This document shows, piece after piece, positions 63,121 to 64,000 of a stretch of 64,000 nt of DNA. The notes below the pieces were generated by a model. The model made no database searches. It saw only the letters and a list, made by a program, of their open reading frames with translations, and had not been told where the DNA came from. The DNA lies in NCBI GenBank assembly GCA_015234425.1, contig JADGNE010000057.1:1-64000 (forward strand), given 5' to 3'. The translations under genes were made by a program, and so were the position numbers. Position 1 is the first letter of the stretch. Each line of letters begins with the position of its first letter. Source of the stretch: Devosia sp. (GTDB taxonomy: Bacteria > Pseudomonadota > Alphaproteobacteria > Rhizobiales > Devosiaceae).

Positions 63121-64000
63121 CTAGGAGAACAGGGCGGCCGAGAGCAGGCGCCGACCCTTGAGCGTGGCAGGCTCCTTGGGGCCCCAGGCCTCAAAGAATT
63201 CGAGAAGCTTCTTGCGGGCCGCATCGTCGTTCCAGCTGCGGTCGCGCTTGAAGATGGCGACAAGAGCCTCGGCGGCCTCTAGGCGCTTGCCTTCGGCATT
63301 GAGCACCATGGCAAGATCATAACGCGCCTGGAAATTATCGGGGTCAGCCGCGATGGCAGCTTCGAGCGTGGCCGATTCGGACAGGCCTGCAGCTTCTTCC
63401 TTGAGGCGGATGGCATTGGAGATCGCCTGATAGGCGTCGCCCGTGCGCTTGTCCTCGGGGACCATTTCGAGGGTGGCCTTGGCCTGTTCGACTTCATCGG
63501 CAGTCATATAGACGCCAGCAAGACCCACGAGGGCGACCTCGTTTTCAGGCGCATGCTGCAACACCATGCCAAAAATCTGGGCCGCCTGGCCGAGATCACC
63601 GGCAGCCACAGCCTGTTCGGCGACTTTAAGTGCGTCGGCGATCTGGGCTTCGAGCGAATCTGCGGGCGCAGCGCCGGCCGGCGCAGCCGCAATGACGCGA
63701 TCAGCGAAACGGCGCACCTCGCCTTCAGGCATTGCGCCCATGAAACCATCGACCGGGCGGCCGCCGGCAAAGGCGAACACGGCAGGAATGGACTGGACGC
63801 CCAGTTGGCCAGCGACGCCCGGATGTTCGTCGATGTTGATCTTCACCAGCCTGATCTTGCCGGCCTTTTCGGCGACGACCTTTTCCAGCGCCGGGGTCAG
63901 CTGGCGGCAGGGGCCGCACCATGGGGCCCAGAAATCCACCAGAACCGGGGTTTCGAGAGAAGCGTCGATGACGTCGACCTTGAACGCGGCATCGGAAGAA
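63121..64000 (-). CDS. Thioredoxin-TPR protein (YbbN/CnoX type), 5' end outside the window
   Basis: Partial: the frame is open to the right edge, and the first visible residues ([28 protein letters not shown]) show it continues beyond base 64000. The thioredoxin domain keeps both Cys in WAPWCGPC, unlike E. coli YbbN with its SxxC motif. The C-terminal half is TPR-like (ALKVAEQAVAAGDLGQAAQIFGMVLQHAPENEVALVGLAGVY; ARYDLAMVLNAEGKRLEAAEALVAIFKRD). Family members are chaperone-redox factors. The LON-domain gene follows 11 bases later. Confidence 0.93.
   Translation of the reverse strand, partial: SSDAAFKVDVIDASLETPVLVDFWAPWCGPCRQLTPALEKVVAEKAGKIRLVKINIDEHPGVAGQLGVQSIPAVFAFAGGRPVDGFMGAMPEGEVRRFADRVIAAAPAGAAPADSLEAQIADALKVAEQAVAAGDLGQAAQIFGMVLQHAPENEVALVGLAGVYMTADEVEQAKATLEMVPEDKRTGDAYQAISNAIRLKEEAAGLSESATLEAAIAADPDNFQARYDLAMVLNAEGKRLEAAEALVAIFKRDRSWNDDAARKKLLEFFEAWGPKEPATLKGRRLLSAALFS

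Noticed and set aside
1..64000. Insertion sequences, prophage genes, integrases, toxin-antitoxin or restriction systems
   Set aside because: None found; all sizeable frames with recognisable domains are housekeeping, metabolic, transport or regulatory genes.

Overview
The window is GC-rich chromosomal DNA with alphaproteobacterial (Hyphomicrobiales) gene content and order. The rpsA-ihfB-lapA-trpFBA-accD, hsp20-DUF1150-ptsN-hpf-rpoN-lptBAC and rimP-nusA-ylxR-infB blocks, addAB in place of recBCD, and small CCCTCNCCC-type palindromic intergenic elements all fit. I infer a Devosia/Pelagibacterium-like genus; the sequence alone does not prove it. No rRNA, tRNA, insertion sequence, phage gene or CRISPR array was found.

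Layout. 1-6.9 kb: end of rpsA, a GNAT acetyltransferase, sppA, ihfB, lapA, trpF-trpB-trpA and accD. 7-14.5 kb: a MurU-like nucleotidyltransferase translationally coupled to addB-addA, then trxA. 14.7-18 kb: a GH3 hydrolase and convergent folC. 18.2-23.8 kb (minus strand): rpmI-rplT-pheS, an ASCH-exonuclease fusion gene, and pheT. 24.1-27.4 kb: a small exported protein, a GT2 glycosyltransferase, hsp20, DUF1150, ptsN and hpf. 27.7-31.9 kb (minus): rpoN, lptB-lptA-lptC and an RNase D-like gene. 32.1-36 kb: metK, trmB, an HxlR regulator, a second small exported protein and an alpha/beta hydrolase. 36.1-41.9 kb: rimP-nusA-ylxR-infB, preceded by a promoter and an intrinsic terminator (candidate attenuator). 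42.3-48.5 kb: an L,D-transpeptidase, a membrane protein, rpsO-pnp on the minus strand, and an orphan HWE histidine kinase. 48.7-51.2 kb: miaB and a YcaQ-like DNA glycosylase.

51.4-62.2 kb is the main accessory region, a reductive pyrimidine-catabolism locus. It contains a RutR-type regulator with a RutR-like operator in the divergent promoter region, beta-alanine transaminase, malonate/methylmalonate-semialdehyde dehydrogenase, beta-ureidopropionase-type amidohydrolase, dihydropyrimidinase, and a complete ABC importer (ATPase, two permeases, binding protein). Together these would import a pyrimidine-like compound, open the dihydropyrimidine ring, release beta-alanine and convert it to acetyl-CoA. 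No dihydropyrimidine dehydrogenase is present. The window closes with a Trm112-like protein, a LON-domain protein and the 3' part of a thioredoxin-TPR gene (ybbN/cnoX type).

Points most worth a second look are the ASCH-DEDDh exonuclease gene between pheS and pheT, AccD lacking all four zinc-finger cysteines, the RutR-controlled reductive pathway without preTA, and several structured leaders and palindromes (rimP, pheS, rpsO and accD leaders; a 46-nt palindrome at the end of the HxlR gene; a hairpin over the ribosome-binding site of a small secreted protein). The palindromic repeat family recurs at seven sites, once inside the transporter operon.
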